Below, piece after piece: positions 1-8,582 of a stretch of 37,178 nucleotides of DNA. The stretch comes from Nitrospira lenta. GTDB taxonomy: Bacteria > Nitrospirota > Nitrospiria > Nitrospirales > Nitrospiraceae. The position numbers and the translations under genes are program-made. Each line of letters starts with the position of its first letter. Within the stretch, counting starts at the first letter, position 1. The notes under the pieces are model-generated. The model did not search any database. It was not told the DNA's origin and saw only the letters and a list, made by a program, of their open reading frames with translations. The stretch lies in assembly GCA_945905765.1 (NCBI GenBank), contig CAMDPZ010000017.1, positions 1 through 37,178 on the forward strand, read 5' to 3'.

Positions 1-218
1 CCCAATTCATCTGTAGCGAAAGGCGACGACTAGCGATGGCACGGCTTTGACCGCCAACGCGCTGCAACCTCTATTCGATTGAAATCATACGAATAAATTC
101 ACTAGATGCAAGTCCCAGCTCCTCGGCCCCTCTCTTGCTCATAGGTCGAATAGGTTATCGCTTATCAAGCACCACCCAGCAGGGTGAAGCCGTCGAACAT
201 TTGAATCAGGAGGTGCGC

Positions 219-536
219 ATGGAAGAGAGACGTTATGGACAACTGTTGACGCGGGGATTTATCCAGGCGATCCCGTGGGCTATCGTGTTCGCGGTCGTCT
301 GGCTGGCAATATTCACTGTGATGTTGGGCATGGTCCGGCAAGAAGTGAAAGAGGCCATCGAATATGGGGCCAAGGTCGGAGTCACTCAGGCTATCCGCAC
401 CGTTCTCCAGGACCCTGAATTCGACAAAGAACTCTGGCCGAAGATCAAGCAGAACACCAAAGAGGCCATTGAGTATGCGGCCATCACGGCCGCCAGGCAG
501 CAGGCAACGCAATCCCCGGCACATGCCAAAAAATAG
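219..536 (+). CDS. Small single-pass membrane protein, unknown function
   Basis: This encodes 105 residues. I chose the ATG at 219 because an AGGAGG-type site lies about six bases upstream; the frame stays open to 135 but that start has no ribosome site. Residues 10-40 form one strong hydrophobic segment with Trp at both edges. The rest is polar and helical, containing two similar EAIEY words (about residues 47 and 81), so the tail may be an amphipathic repeat. The N-terminus is basic, suggesting a cytoplasmic N-end. I do not recognise the family and no neighbour points to a role. It stands alone, with 238 bases before the next reading frame. Confidence 0.7.
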   Translation: MEERRYGQLLTRGFIQAIPWAIVFAVVWLAIFTVMLGMVRQEVKEAIEYGAKVGVTQAIRTVLQDPEFDKELWPKIKQNTKEAIEYAAITAARQQATQSPAHAKK

Positions 537-774
537 CGGGTGTGCCCAATCGGCGTGGCGGGACCGTAGAAAAATACGTATCAAGCTTGAGCGTATTGAG
601 CGAACCAGTAGCAAGGATACCGCACGCGTGGCGTGTGAATGATCTAGGATTGAACTCCACTGTGATCACAACCCATAACGGCGTCAAAAAATTGCCAGGA
701 ACCAACAACTGCGCCATACGCCAATGGCTTCAAGCGTTTCGGGCAAACTGTCTGGGTCAACAACGAGGCGCACG
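537..774. other. Intergenic stretch with no gene seen
   Basis: No reading frame with a credible start and ribosome site was found between the small membrane protein and the broken response-regulator gene. No terminator-like stem followed by a T run is evident. It presumably carries the promoter of the downstream gene, but no confident -35/-10 pair was seen. Confidence 0.4.
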
Positions 775-1152
775 ATGAGTCGACCACTGCGGGTATTAAT
801 CGTCGAGGGATAGGAGAGCGATGCCCGCCTAATCTTGCAGTCGTTGCGAGAAAGCGGCTATGCGCCCTTCTCGCTCCAGGTTGACACCGCCCAGGCGCTG
901 GACCTGATCCGCGCCAACGCGCCCGATCTGGGCTTGCTCGATATCTACATGCCGGGGATCAATGGAATTGAGGTGCTGCGGCGCATCCAACAAACCAATC
1001 CGTCGATCGGGGTCATCATGCTGACCGCCAGCCAAGAAGAAGCCCTGCTCCAAACGGCATTGGATATCGGGGCGTTCGATGTGCGGTGCAAGCCGGTGAA
1101 CCTGGATCAACTGGGCTGGGCCGTCACGGTCAAGCTGGCGATGCAGGACTAA
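775..1152 (+). pseudogene. Response-regulator receiver gene broken by an in-frame stop
   Basis: Reading from the ATG at 775 gives the receiver start MSRPLRVLIVEG, then TAG at 811-813, then the same frame continues through the rest of a receiver domain to 1152. The remainder has the phosphoacceptor Asp in LLDIYMPG, a Thr/Ala switch region (VIMLTAS) and the conserved Lys in CKPVN. Family members normally read E-D-S-E-S-D where the stop lies. The local bases look like one G inserted and one C lost a few positions later, which restores frame but creates the stop and removes an acidic Mg-binding residue. It is either a real pseudogene or a pair of compensating sequencing errors. Had it been intact it would be a stand-alone 125-residue receiver. 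Confidence 0.7.
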
Positions 1153-1468
1153 CTTCCGCCCGCCGGATCAGCGTCTCATTGGACCACCCTCCCCGTTCGC
1201 TTTCCCCTCTTTCCTTGCCACGCCGGAAGGGCAGGGCTACACTCTCCCTACTCTCTACGGTGGACGATTCCTCGACCATCGACCGACTCATCGTCCATAA
1301 ACGAGGCCCTGCATGAAGAAGACAAAGCCTGCCGCCGCTACTCCCGCCAAGCCATCGAACAGCGCTTCCGCATTGACAGAAACGCCTAACATCCGCTACC
1401 GTGCCCAGGAATCTGCTAGCCCTACTGTGCCCTGTACCATTCAAGCTCCAGTGGACGGCGGGGTGGTC

Positions 1469-1723
1469 ATGTCGGATCGGGCCTACATACTGATCGATGT
1501 CCTGCCGGGACGGACGAGCGATGTGGTCAAGGCCCTCTCCGACATCGCGCAGATCAAGACCATCGACCCCTGTTGGGGGAAACCGGATATCATTGTCGTA
1601 GTGGAAGTCCAGAACCAGGATGCGCTGACTCAGCTGGTGCTGAGCCGGATTCACGAAATCGAAGGTGTGGCGAAGACCGATACCCATCTCGTCTATCGCT
1701 TGAAAGACAATACCGCCACATGA
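1469..1723 (+). CDS. Stand-alone Lrp/AsnC-type ligand-binding (RAM) domain protein
   Basis: From ATG 1469 the product is 84 residues and covers one RAM/AsnC ligand-binding domain: AYILIDVLPG, a CWGKPDIIVVVEV strand and a C-terminal TDTHLVY strand. Such single-domain proteins lack the helix-turn-helix and are thought to form oligomers that sense amino acids or act as accessory regulators. The frame is open back to ATG 1313, which would add a 52-residue Ala/Pro/Ser/Thr-rich leader unlike the family, so I prefer 1469, with a G-rich site just upstream. The stop overlaps the ATG of the following lipoprotein gene (ATGA), which implies translational coupling. Confidence 0.75.
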   Translation: MSDRAYILIDVLPGRTSDVVKALSDIAQIKTIDPCWGKPDIIVVVEVQNQDALTQLVLSRIHEIEGVAKTDTHLVYRLKDNTAT

Positions 1724-2166
1724 TCCGCAGACTTCACCTCCTCAGCTTCGCCCTCCTGATCATCTGGATCTCCGCCTGCGCCGCCCCTCCCATCCCCCAT
1801 GAGCCGGACCTGGTCGACGTCACGCTCCAGGCTTCGGCCGACCAGGTGACAACCGCCGTCGTGCAGATCCTGACCGAGGGAGGCTACTCCGTCGACCGAA
1901 CGGATGACCAGAACCTGACGACCGGCTACCGTCAAGAAATCAGCGGCCCCTGGGACTGGTTGCTCCGTTGGCGTTTCGGCACAGGCCGAAGCCGCGTAGA
2001 GGCCATGGTGACCCCAACCTCGGAGTCCAGCAGCAGACTACGCTTGCATGTCGTGTATGAAGGCAAAGACGGGCTATTCACCCAGTGGGAAGATTCACCG
2101 ACCGCACAACCGCAGAGCGCGCAGAATCAATTACGATTGATTAAGAACGCGCTCCAACTCCTCTAG
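1720..2166 (+). CDS. Predicted lipoprotein, unknown function
   Basis: The product is 148 residues. It begins with an Arg-rich N-region and a hydrophobic segment ending in ISAC (Cys19), a good lipobox, so it should be a lipid-anchored envelope protein. The mature part alternates beta-like stretches (VDVTLQASADQVTTAVV, then VEAMVTPTSESSSRLRLHVVYEG) and resembles small alpha/beta lipoproteins of unknown role. It overlaps the RAM-domain gene by four bases (ATGA), so the two are probably co-translated. It converges on the NtrC-type regulator gene 20 bases away. No enzymatic motif is visible. Confidence 0.75.
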   Translation: MIRRLHLLSFALLIIWISACAAPPIPHEPDLVDVTLQASADQVTTAVVQILTEGGYSVDRTDDQNLTTGYRQEISGPWDWLLRWRFGTGRSRVEAMVTPTSESSSRLRLHVVYEGKDGLFTQWEDSPTAQPQSAQNQLRLIKNALQLL

Positions 2167-2186
2167 CAGGCTGCTCATCCTGCCTA

Positions 2187-3590
2187 CTACTCTTTTTCTC
2201 CGCTCTCAGCATCGTCGCCAAGATCTAATCCAAACCGTTCAGCCATCCGATAGAGAGTCCGGCGGTCGATACCGAGCACCTTGGCGGCTTTAACTTTGTT
2301 CCCCTTGGTTTCCTTCAGGATGCGGACGAGATGGCGCTTCTCGACCTCTTCCAATGTCAGCCCCCCCTCATCGCCCTGACTCAACGATCCGGCTGTCTCA
2401 TGAGATGCCTGCAGGCTCTGACGCAACGTAGCAGGCAAATCATCCGGCGTAAGCAACGGCCCGTGACTTAGCGACACGGCCCGCTCAATGGCATTTTCCA
2501 ACTCACGCACATTGCCGGGCCACCGGTACTGCGTCAACAGCGCCATCGTCTCCGGCAACACCCCCCGCACCGCGTGCGCCGCCCCCATCGCGCATTTCTG
2601 CAAGAAGTGATGCACCAGCATCGGGATATCCTCCCGCCGTTCCACCAACGACGGCAAGGTGATCCGCACGACATTGAGCCGGTAAAACAAGTCGTCCCGG
2701 AACTTCCCCTCCTTGACCAACTGCTCCAGGTCCCGATTCGTCGCCGCGATGATCCGCACATCGACCTTCACCGAGGTGGTGCTACCGACACGGCGGACTT
2801 CGTGGTCCTGCATCACCCGCAGCAACTTCACTTGCAAAGCCTGCCCCATCTCGCCGATTTCGTCGAGAAACAGGGTGCCTCCGTTCGCCGCTTCAAACAG
2901 GCCGACCTTGTTCCCCACCGCGCCGGTAAAGGCCCCCTTCTCATACCCGAACATTTCCGATTCCAGCAGCGTGTCCGGCAGGGCCCCGCAATTCACCGGA
3001 ATGAACGGCTTGTCCCGGCGAGGCCCGTTCGCATGAATCGCCCGCGCGATCAGTTCCTTGCCGGTCCCGCTTTCCCCCTGGAGCAATACCGTGCTCTTGC
3101 TCTCAGTTACCCGCGCCACCAGCTTGTAGACCTCCAACATGGCGGGGCTGCTCCCCACCAGGGGAGACCATTCATCTTTGCTCTTCAGCTCTTCGCGGAA
3201 CCGCGCATTTTCCCGCACGAGCCGGCAATGGTCGAGGCTCCGCTTGACCACCAGCTTGATATCTTCTTTCTTGAAGGGCTTGGCAAGATAGTCGTAGGCC
3301 CCCTGCTTAATCGCTTCGATCGCGCCCTCAAGAGATCCGAACGAGGTCAGCACCACGACCGCCGTATCAGGACTCATACGTTTGAACTCACGCAACACAG
3401 TCAAACCATCGACCGCACCCATGCGGATATCTGTCAGCACGAGATCGACGCGCCCCTGACGCCCCCGCGCGATGATCTCTTCTCCGCTGGCGAAGGCTTC
3501 CACGGCGTAGCCTTCCTTTTTCAAGGCATCCGCCAGCAGTTCGCGCGCCACCGCATCGTCATCGGCTACCAAAATATTCGCTGGCTGCAT
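2187..3590 (-). CDS. NtrC-family sigma-54-dependent response regulator
   Basis: The product is 467 residues with the complete NtrC/ZraR layout. The receiver domain has Asp54 (LVLTDIRMG) and Lys104. The AAA+ ATPase has Walker A GESGTGKE at 172-179, the sigma-54 contact loop GAFTGA at 219-224 and Walker B FLDEIGE at 241-247. A Fis-type helix-turn-helix occupies about 425-460 (KAAKVLGIDRRTLYR). It should activate sigma-54 promoters once phosphorylated. The start overlaps the stop of the upstream histidine kinase gene by one base (TGATG), so the kinase is almost certainly its partner. The target genes cannot be told from this window. No clear -24/-12 site was found nearby. Confidence 0.95.
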   Translation of the reverse strand: MQPANILVADDDAVARELLADALKKEGYAVEAFASGEEIIARGRQGRVDLVLTDIRMGAVDGLTVLREFKRMSPDTAVVVLTSFGSLEGAIEAIKQGAYDYLAKPFKKEDIKLVVKRSLDHCRLVRENARFREELKSKDEWSPLVGSSPAMLEVYKLVARVTESKSTVLLQGESGTGKELIARAIHANGPRRDKPFIPVNCGALPDTLLESEMFGYEKGAFTGAVGNKVGLFEAANGGTLFLDEIGEMGQALQVKLLRVMQDHEVRRVGSTTSVKVDVRIIAATNRDLEQLVKEGKFRDDLFYRLNVVRITLPSLVERREDIPMLVHHFLQKCAMGAAHAVRGVLPETMALLTQYRWPGNVRELENAIERAVSLSHGPLLTPDDLPATLRQSLQASHETAGSLSQGDEGGLTLEEVEKRHLVRILKETKGNKVKAAKVLGIDRRTLYRMAERFGLDLGDDAESGEKE

Positions 3591-4753
3591 CAGTTCCTCT
3601 CTGTCGCGTGAACCGGCTCGGCTGTCAGCCCTGGCAAGGTGATGGTGACGGTAGTGCCACGGCCTATCTCGCTCTCAAGCGCCAGACTGCCTCCATGGGC
3701 CAGCACTGTTTCGCGGCTCAAGAATAGACCTAATCCTGTCCCCTTGCCAATCGCCTTGGTCGTGAAAAATGGTTCAAAGGCTTTTTGCATATCGGCCTCT
3801 GGCATGCCGCAGCCCGTGTCCCGCACCGCGACCGTCACCACCAGGGACGACATCGACTGGGCCACCCGCCTGCCACGATCGAGTTCGTCCGCTGAGGCAG
3901 CACGGGCTCCTACAATTACTTTCACCGCTCCATGCGGCGGAGTGGCGGCTAAGGCATTGGCCAGCAAATTAACCAGCACTTGGTGCATCTTCTCCGCATC
4001 AGCCCAGACGAGCGGAAGGTCTCCGGGGATTTCAACCGCCAACGAAATCTCTTTCGCATGAAAGGCCGGCTCCATGAGCGCGGCCGCAGGACTGATCACC
4101 TGTTCCACCGGCAACCATTTCGGCTCAGGCTGACGCTGTCTGGTGGAAGACAATAAATCCTGAATGATCCGAACGACCCGCGTGAGCTGCTCATCGATGA
4201 CCGTCACCCGCTTCTTCATCTCCGGCGTCACGCCCGGCTCTTCCGCCAGGGCTTGCACATGCCAGGCGATCGAATGGAGCGGCGTGCCGACCTCATGCGC
4301 GACGGAGGCCACCAACTGCCCCACCGCAGCCAGCCGCTCCGAACGATTCAGCTGATCCTTGGCATCGACCAATTGCGTATTGGCCTTCAACAGATTTTCC
4401 GTTTCTCTGGCGAGCGCCGCGCGCGCCGCCTCCTCTCGCGCCTTACGCTCTTCCCAGGTCATGCCGATATAGGCCACGACCAACAGGACTCCTGCCACCA
4501 CGCTGCGATTGATTACCGCCGCCTGAAACCGCCCCGGCTTGGTCGGCTGCAACAGGCCCATATAAGTCGCCACGACACAGGCCAGCACCGTGACCAGCAT
4601 CAGTCCGCGATGACGCACCGTCGCGACCAATAAAATCGGCAGCACAAAACCATAGGCCCCGACGATGTTCGCCGGAGCGGCCATTTCAAGAATGACGATC
4701 GCCACGAACACCGCCGCCGCGATCGCCAGGACAATACGATTTTGTTTCAACAT
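3590..4753 (-). CDS. Membrane-bound sensor histidine kinase
   Basis: The product is 387 residues from ATG 4753; an in-frame GTG at 4768 would add five. Three or four hydrophobic segments lie within residues 7-98, with very short loops between them and no large periplasmic sensor domain. A coiled linker leads to the HisKA domain with phosphoacceptor His153 in SVAHEVGTPLHS. A HATPase_c domain follows, with the N box (LVNLLANALAATP), the G1 box DTGCGMP and the G2 box GTGLGLFLSRE. The small membrane sensor suggests that it detects a membrane-associated or internal signal. It is co-transcribed with the sigma-54 activator, with a one-base overlap. Confidence 0.93.
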   Translation of the reverse strand: MLKQNRIVLAIAAAVFVAIVILEMAAPANIVGAYGFVLPILLVATVRHRGLMLVTVLACVVATYMGLLQPTKPGRFQAAVINRSVVAGVLLVVAYIGMTWEERKAREEAARAALARETENLLKANTQLVDAKDQLNRSERLAAVGQLVASVAHEVGTPLHSIAWHVQALAEEPGVTPEMKKRVTVIDEQLTRVVRIIQDLLSSTRQRQPEPKWLPVEQVISPAAALMEPAFHAKEISLAVEIPGDLPLVWADAEKMHQVLVNLLANALAATPPHGAVKVIVGARAASADELDRGRRVAQSMSSLVVTVAVRDTGCGMPEADMQKAFEPFFTTKAIGKGTGLGLFLSRETVLAHGGSLALESEIGRGTTVTITLPGLTAEPVHATERN

Positions 4754-4790
4754 GAAAATGGAAGGCACCTACGCTTCTGCATATCAGGCA

Positions 4791-7040
4791 TCATTGTAGC
4801 GAACGGATCGAACGCAGGACAGCCCCCAGTTGTTTCATTCGCTCATCACAGAGGATGGCCTCAACCGGGAGCGCATATTTACGGGTCCAGTTCGGATGGC
4901 TATCGACCGTCCCGGGAAGATTGGTTTGCGACAGTTCGCCCAAGCCGTCTTCTAGATTCGCCAGCACGAGACAGGACTGGGTGCGAGCCAAATAACCATG
5001 AATCGCTCGGCAGAGATCCGTCGTCATGACTGGCACTGTGCCCAAGTCCTCCGTCACGCCCTGAGGCAGGAGACCTTCCCGACCGAGCGCACGGAGCATG
5101 CCAACCTTGTCGCGCTGCCGCTCCTCCCATGCCAGATGACGGGCTGTTTCATCGGCCAAGGCGCCCAATCCGGCCCGTACTCGCAAGTCCTCGCCGGACC
5201 AAAATCCTGTCAGCGTCGGCAAATCATGCGTCGTGGCCACAGCCAACGACTGAGCCGGATAGTCGCCAGGCTGCTTCCACGCTCCGTCCCAGCCCCGCTC
5301 GAAATAGAACACACGATAGGAAAGCACGCGCGCCTTCGCCAACTGTTCCCTGACCCAATCTGGCACGGTGCCGAGATCTTCGCCGATCACAAGGGTTTTG
5401 GATCGCACGCTTTCCAATGCCACGATCGCCAATAGGTCATCGAAGGGGTACTGCACATAGGTCCCCTCCGCTGCGGGCCTCCCGCGAGGAATCCAGAAGA
5501 GGCGGCAGAAGGCCATCACATGGTCCAGTCGAATCGCCCCGCCTAACCGAAAGTTATGGCGCAGCAACTGGATTAATAATTCATAGCCGCTGGCGCGCAG
5601 TGCCTGAGGATTGATCGGAGGCAGACCCCAGTTCTGCCCCTCTGGCGCAAAGGGATCAGGGGGGGCGCCGCAGTCCGCTCCAAAAGCCAGCACCGATTGA
5701 TAGATCCACGCCTCGGCACCATTTCGATCGGCCCCAAGCGCCAGGTCATGATACAGCCCGATCGGCATGGCCAGCCGCTCGGCTGTCCGCTGAATATCGG
5801 CCAACTGTTCGCTCGCGACCCACTGGATATATTGAAAGAAACGAATGCGCGTCCGATGCTGTGCCGCATAGTCACGGACCGGCTGACCTGGCGTCGCAAA
5901 CTCTTCTGGCCAATCGTGCCAGGTCGCAGACTGAGACTGAATCAGCCGACGGTCTTCCTCCAGGAACTGGAAGATGGCATACGACTCAAGTGGCTGTCCC
6001 TCAGCCTGGATGAACCGCTCCAACAGCCTGGCTCGTTCCGTGCCCGGCTGGAGATTCGGCTCCTCACCACGGTAGGCCTCTTTCAAAAACTCGCAATAGG
6101 CCAATTCAAGCATGGTCCGTTTGGCCGTCGCGATGGCGTCGTAATCCACGCGCCGACTCTCTCGTAACGCCTGGAGCATGGCCTGAAAGGCAGGAGCGCG
6201 AAACTGCCGCTGCGCCTCTTCCGACCGATGGAATTCAGGCAACAATTCAAGATCGATGTAGAGTTCATTCAGATAGAGCCGACTGGAGGGCGCATAGGGG
6301 CTGATGTGATAGGGCGTGGTATTCCGCAGCGCATGGAGCGGATTCAATCCGATCACTCCTGCGCCGAGTTCCTTTCCCGCCCATTCCACAATCCGTCCAA
6401 GGTCCGTGAAGTCGCCGCAGCCCCAATTCCGATCAGAAGATAACGAATAGAGCTGCAAGGCCAGCCCCCACAGCCGCTGGTGGGCCTCGATCGAGGGCGG
6501 AACATAGCACTGGCGTGGCGCCACGATAATGCGCGTCGCTCCTTCCGTCCCACCGACCAACCCCTCGGCCCGCACCAGCAACTGGTAGTACCCGAGCGAA
6601 AGACCGGACGGAGCAGGAATCTCAAGACGCACATGCCTGCGACCATCGAGGACACGGACCTCCACAGCGGACAGCCCGGGCCCTGCCTGCCCCTCCCGCA
6701 CTACGCCATTCGCTTCGTCGCGAATCTGCCACGCCAACACAACCGATGGTTCGCTCCCCTCGTCGAGCGCCACACAATAGAATAAAGGAGCGCCCGCCTC
6801 ACCCTCACGCAAAACCACGACGGGATCACAGGGACGGCGCCACGGCGCCTCATCCCATGTTTGCAAGGCCTCTGTCAGCGAGGAGATCGAATCGATCGGA
6901 AAGCCCATGGCAGCCAGAAGGGCCCGCCTGGTGTCATCAGACGTATAGTGGAGCGTCCCTGAGATATCGTGGTAATCAGCAACGATGCCGACTCGTTCAG
7001 CGAGGGTGGCAAGAAGCATCTGCTCAGTCTGATCCTGCAT
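4791..7040 (-). CDS. malQ: 4-alpha-glucanotransferase (amylomaltase)
   Basis: The product is 749 residues from ATG 7040; an in-frame TTG at 7076 is also possible. It disproportionates alpha-1,4-glucans, moving maltosyl or longer units between chains, in cytoplasmic glycogen or maltodextrin turnover. It is a glycoside hydrolase family 77 enzyme. The nucleophile Asp is in AIRLDHVMAF, the acid/base Glu in VIGEDLGTVPD and the third carboxylate in TTHDLPTLTGFW. The N-terminal 200 residues carry the extra beta-rich domain seen in the longer MalQ type (E. coli-like, about 700 residues). The neighbours are unrelated in function, so it looks like a stand-alone gene, 37 bases beyond the kinase gene start. 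Confidence 0.95.
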   Translation of the reverse strand: MQDQTEQMLLATLAERVGIVADYHDISGTLHYTSDDTRRALLAAMGFPIDSISSLTEALQTWDEAPWRRPCDPVVVLREGEAGAPLFYCVALDEGSEPSVVLAWQIRDEANGVVREGQAGPGLSAVEVRVLDGRRHVRLEIPAPSGLSLGYYQLLVRAEGLVGGTEGATRIIVAPRQCYVPPSIEAHQRLWGLALQLYSLSSDRNWGCGDFTDLGRIVEWAGKELGAGVIGLNPLHALRNTTPYHISPYAPSSRLYLNELYIDLELLPEFHRSEEAQRQFRAPAFQAMLQALRESRRVDYDAIATAKRTMLELAYCEFLKEAYRGEEPNLQPGTERARLLERFIQAEGQPLESYAIFQFLEEDRRLIQSQSATWHDWPEEFATPGQPVRDYAAQHRTRIRFFQYIQWVASEQLADIQRTAERLAMPIGLYHDLALGADRNGAEAWIYQSVLAFGADCGAPPDPFAPEGQNWGLPPINPQALRASGYELLIQLLRHNFRLGGAIRLDHVMAFCRLFWIPRGRPAAEGTYVQYPFDDLLAIVALESVRSKTLVIGEDLGTVPDWVREQLAKARVLSYRVFYFERGWDGAWKQPGDYPAQSLAVATTHDLPTLTGFWSGEDLRVRAGLGALADETARHLAWEERQRDKVGMLRALGREGLLPQGVTEDLGTVPVMTTDLCRAIHGYLARTQSCLVLANLEDGLGELSQTNLPGTVDSHPNWTRKYALPVEAILCDERMKQLGAVLRSIRSLQ

Positions 7041-7143
7041 GAAAGAGAGTCTGAGTAAAGGACGCCAGCCTGTCAAGCTATCCTAGCGTTCTCACGCTGA
7101 GTCGAGCGGGGATGGAAGAGGAAAACAGAAGAGGACAGAGACG

Positions 7144-7539
7144 CTATTGGATGCCGGCCTGACGTTGGAGCCACCGGACATACTTCACGATCTGATCGAC
7201 GTCCTCAGGAGTGACGCCTTCGATTTTCGGCATGTTGCCGAATTCCCAATGGTGCGCCTTCACTCCGTTGGCCGCGGCCCGTTGAAATGCGGGATCGCCA
7301 TGATGGTTCGGCTCATAGATCTTATGCACCAGTGGAGGTCCGTGGTCGGTTCCCGCCGCCTGGGTTCCGTGGCAGGCCGCGCAGTTGGCGGTGAATTTCG
7401 CTTCACCGGCTTGCAACTCGGCCGGCGCAGGACCGCCTCCAGCCGCTTGTTTCGGCTGCGAGGAATCGCAAGCCACGAAGAGGCCCAACACCAACAACCA
7501 TATGCCGATCTGAGAGCGTGAGGTCATGAGGGATACCAT
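7144..7539 (-). CDS. Class I c-type cytochrome lipoprotein
   Basis: The product is 131 residues from ATG 7539; ATG 7527 is an alternative that shortens the signal. The hydrophobic segment ends at the lipobox FVAC (Cys24), so it should be tethered to the membrane facing the periplasm. One haem-binding CAACH motif sits at residues 53-57 and the likely axial Met is Met103 in GNMPKIEG, followed by the usual C-terminal helix (VDQIVKYVRWLQ). It is a monohaem electron carrier, or a subunit of a respiratory complex. The start lies four bases after the stop of a 51-residue membrane protein, so the pair is probably an operon. Confidence 0.9.
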   Translation of the reverse strand: MVSLMTSRSQIGIWLLVLGLFVACDSSQPKQAAGGGPAPAELQAGEAKFTANCAACHGTQAAGTDHGPPLVHKIYEPNHHGDPAFQRAAANGVKAHHWEFGNMPKIEGVTPEDVDQIVKYVRWLQRQAGIQ

Positions 7540-7543
7540 AGAA

Positions 7544-7699
7544 TCACGGCTGCTGGCCCGGCCCCTTCTGCTGTCCAAACTGGTCACGCAACATCTGTTG
7601 CGTACGCCGGAGCGTCGTCCTGCGATAGAGACGGGCGCCGATCGGCACCAGCACGATCAAGCCGATCGTCAGATACATGAAGAATTCTTCCGGCGACAT
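7544..7699 (-). CDS. Small single-pass membrane protein upstream of cytochrome c
   Basis: This short frame encodes 51 residues: a short acidic N-end (MSPEEFF), one hydrophobic helix (about residues 8-21) and a basic, Gln-rich tail containing RRTTLRRTQQ. An AAGGGG-type ribosome site precedes the ATG. Its stop lies four bases before the cytochrome c start, so the two are likely co-translated. Its size and shape recall the tiny single-helix subunits of respiratory oxidases and other membrane complexes, but that comparison is inference; no family motif is recognised. Confidence 0.6.
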   Translation of the reverse strand: MSPEEFFMYLTIGLIVLVPIGARLYRRTTLRRTQQMLRDQFGQQKGPGQQP

Positions 7700-7749
7700 G
7701 AGACCACCCCTTGCTGACAGTGAACGTGTGACGTCTCACGTGTCACGGG

Positions 7750-8451
7750 TTATAGCGCATACGAGACAGGATCTACAACCCCGACCTTCGCAAACCCCTC
7801 CCGTCGAATCACGCAACTGTCGCAGCGCCCGCACGCCTGCTCCCCCACGGGATCGTAACAGCTATGGGTCAGATGAAACGGCACGTGGAGCTCAATCCCC
7901 CGCCGGATGATGTCCGCTTTCGTCAGCATCAGCAAAGGGGCCTTCACACGTAGCGGAATCCCTTCTATGCCGGCTTTCGTGCCTTCCTTCACCGCTGCTT
8001 CAAAGGCGCGGATGAATTCTGGCCGGCAGTCCGGATAGCCGGAATAGTCGAGCACATTCGCGCCAAAGTAGATCGACGAGGCCCCCACCACCTCCGCATG
8101 AGCCGCCGCAATCGATAGGAAGATAAGATTCCGTCCCGGCACATAGGTGATTGGAATGCCCTGGCTCCGCTCATGGCCCGCTCGATCTTTTGGCACGGCC
8201 GCCGATCCGGTCAGCGCAGACCCGCCGATGGCGCGCAGGTCCAACTCCATGACCAGATGATTCACGACGCCGAGGGCCGCGGCAACCTGTCTAGCCCGCT
8301 CCACTTCCACGGCATGGCGCTGGCCATAGGCCATCGTGAGGAAGAAGAGCTCACAGCCCTCCTCCCTGGCAATCGCCGCCGTGACGGTGGAATCCAGCCC
8401 TCCGCTTGCCAAAATGACGGCTCGATTGCTGGCTGGCTTCATGACACCCAT
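7750..8451 (-). CDS. queC: 7-cyano-7-deazaguanine synthase
   Basis: The product is 233 residues and converts 7-carboxy-7-deazaguanine to preQ0 with ATP and ammonia, in queuosine biosynthesis. The PP-loop SGGLDST is at residues 16-22. The C-terminal zinc site is formed by Cys in THSCYDP and CGRCDSC. Length and motifs match the family. A second ATG at 8442 is also a reasonable start. No other queuosine genes (queD, queE, queF) lie in the window. It follows the DksA-type gene on the same strand after 131 bases that contain a stem-loop. Confidence 0.95.
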   Translation of the reverse strand: MGVMKPASNRAVILASGGLDSTVTAAIAREEGCELFFLTMAYGQRHAVEVERARQVAAALGVVNHLVMELDLRAIGGSALTGSAAVPKDRAGHERSQGIPITYVPGRNLIFLSIAAAHAEVVGASSIYFGANVLDYSGYPDCRPEFIRAFEAAVKEGTKAGIEGIPLRVKAPLLMLTKADIIRRGIELHVPFHLTHSCYDPVGEQACGRCDSCVIRREGFAKVGVVDPVSYAL

Positions 8452-8476
8452 TTCTACGGACGACGCAGGACCGCCA

Positions 8477-8502
8477 GCGAGGTCGCAACACGCGAGCCTC
8501 GC
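8477..8502 (-). other. Stem-loop between the DksA-type gene and queC
   Basis: The bases form a 10-bp stem (GCGAGG/CCTCGC closed by TCGC/GCGA) with a one-base bulge and a five-base loop. It lies in the only gap between two minus-strand genes. No T run follows on the minus strand, so it is not a textbook terminator. It could be a transcript end stabiliser or a queC leader structure. Confidence 0.35.
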
Positions 8503-8582
8503 CTTACACGGAACAATCCTGGAGCATGGTTAACGGATGCGGACCACGGAAGGCGGGAGATCTCCGATCGCACGTGACGCCA

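Noticed and set aside
36-52. Possible sigma-54 promoter (TGGCACGG then TTTGAC)
   Set aside because: The -12 element has AC instead of GC and the T pair is misplaced relative to the consensus.
2574-3611. Long open frame of 345 codons on the plus strand inside the sigma-54 regulator gene
   Set aside because: It is antisense to a clear NtrC-family gene, is rich in His, Arg and Pro, and has no motif or ribosome site.
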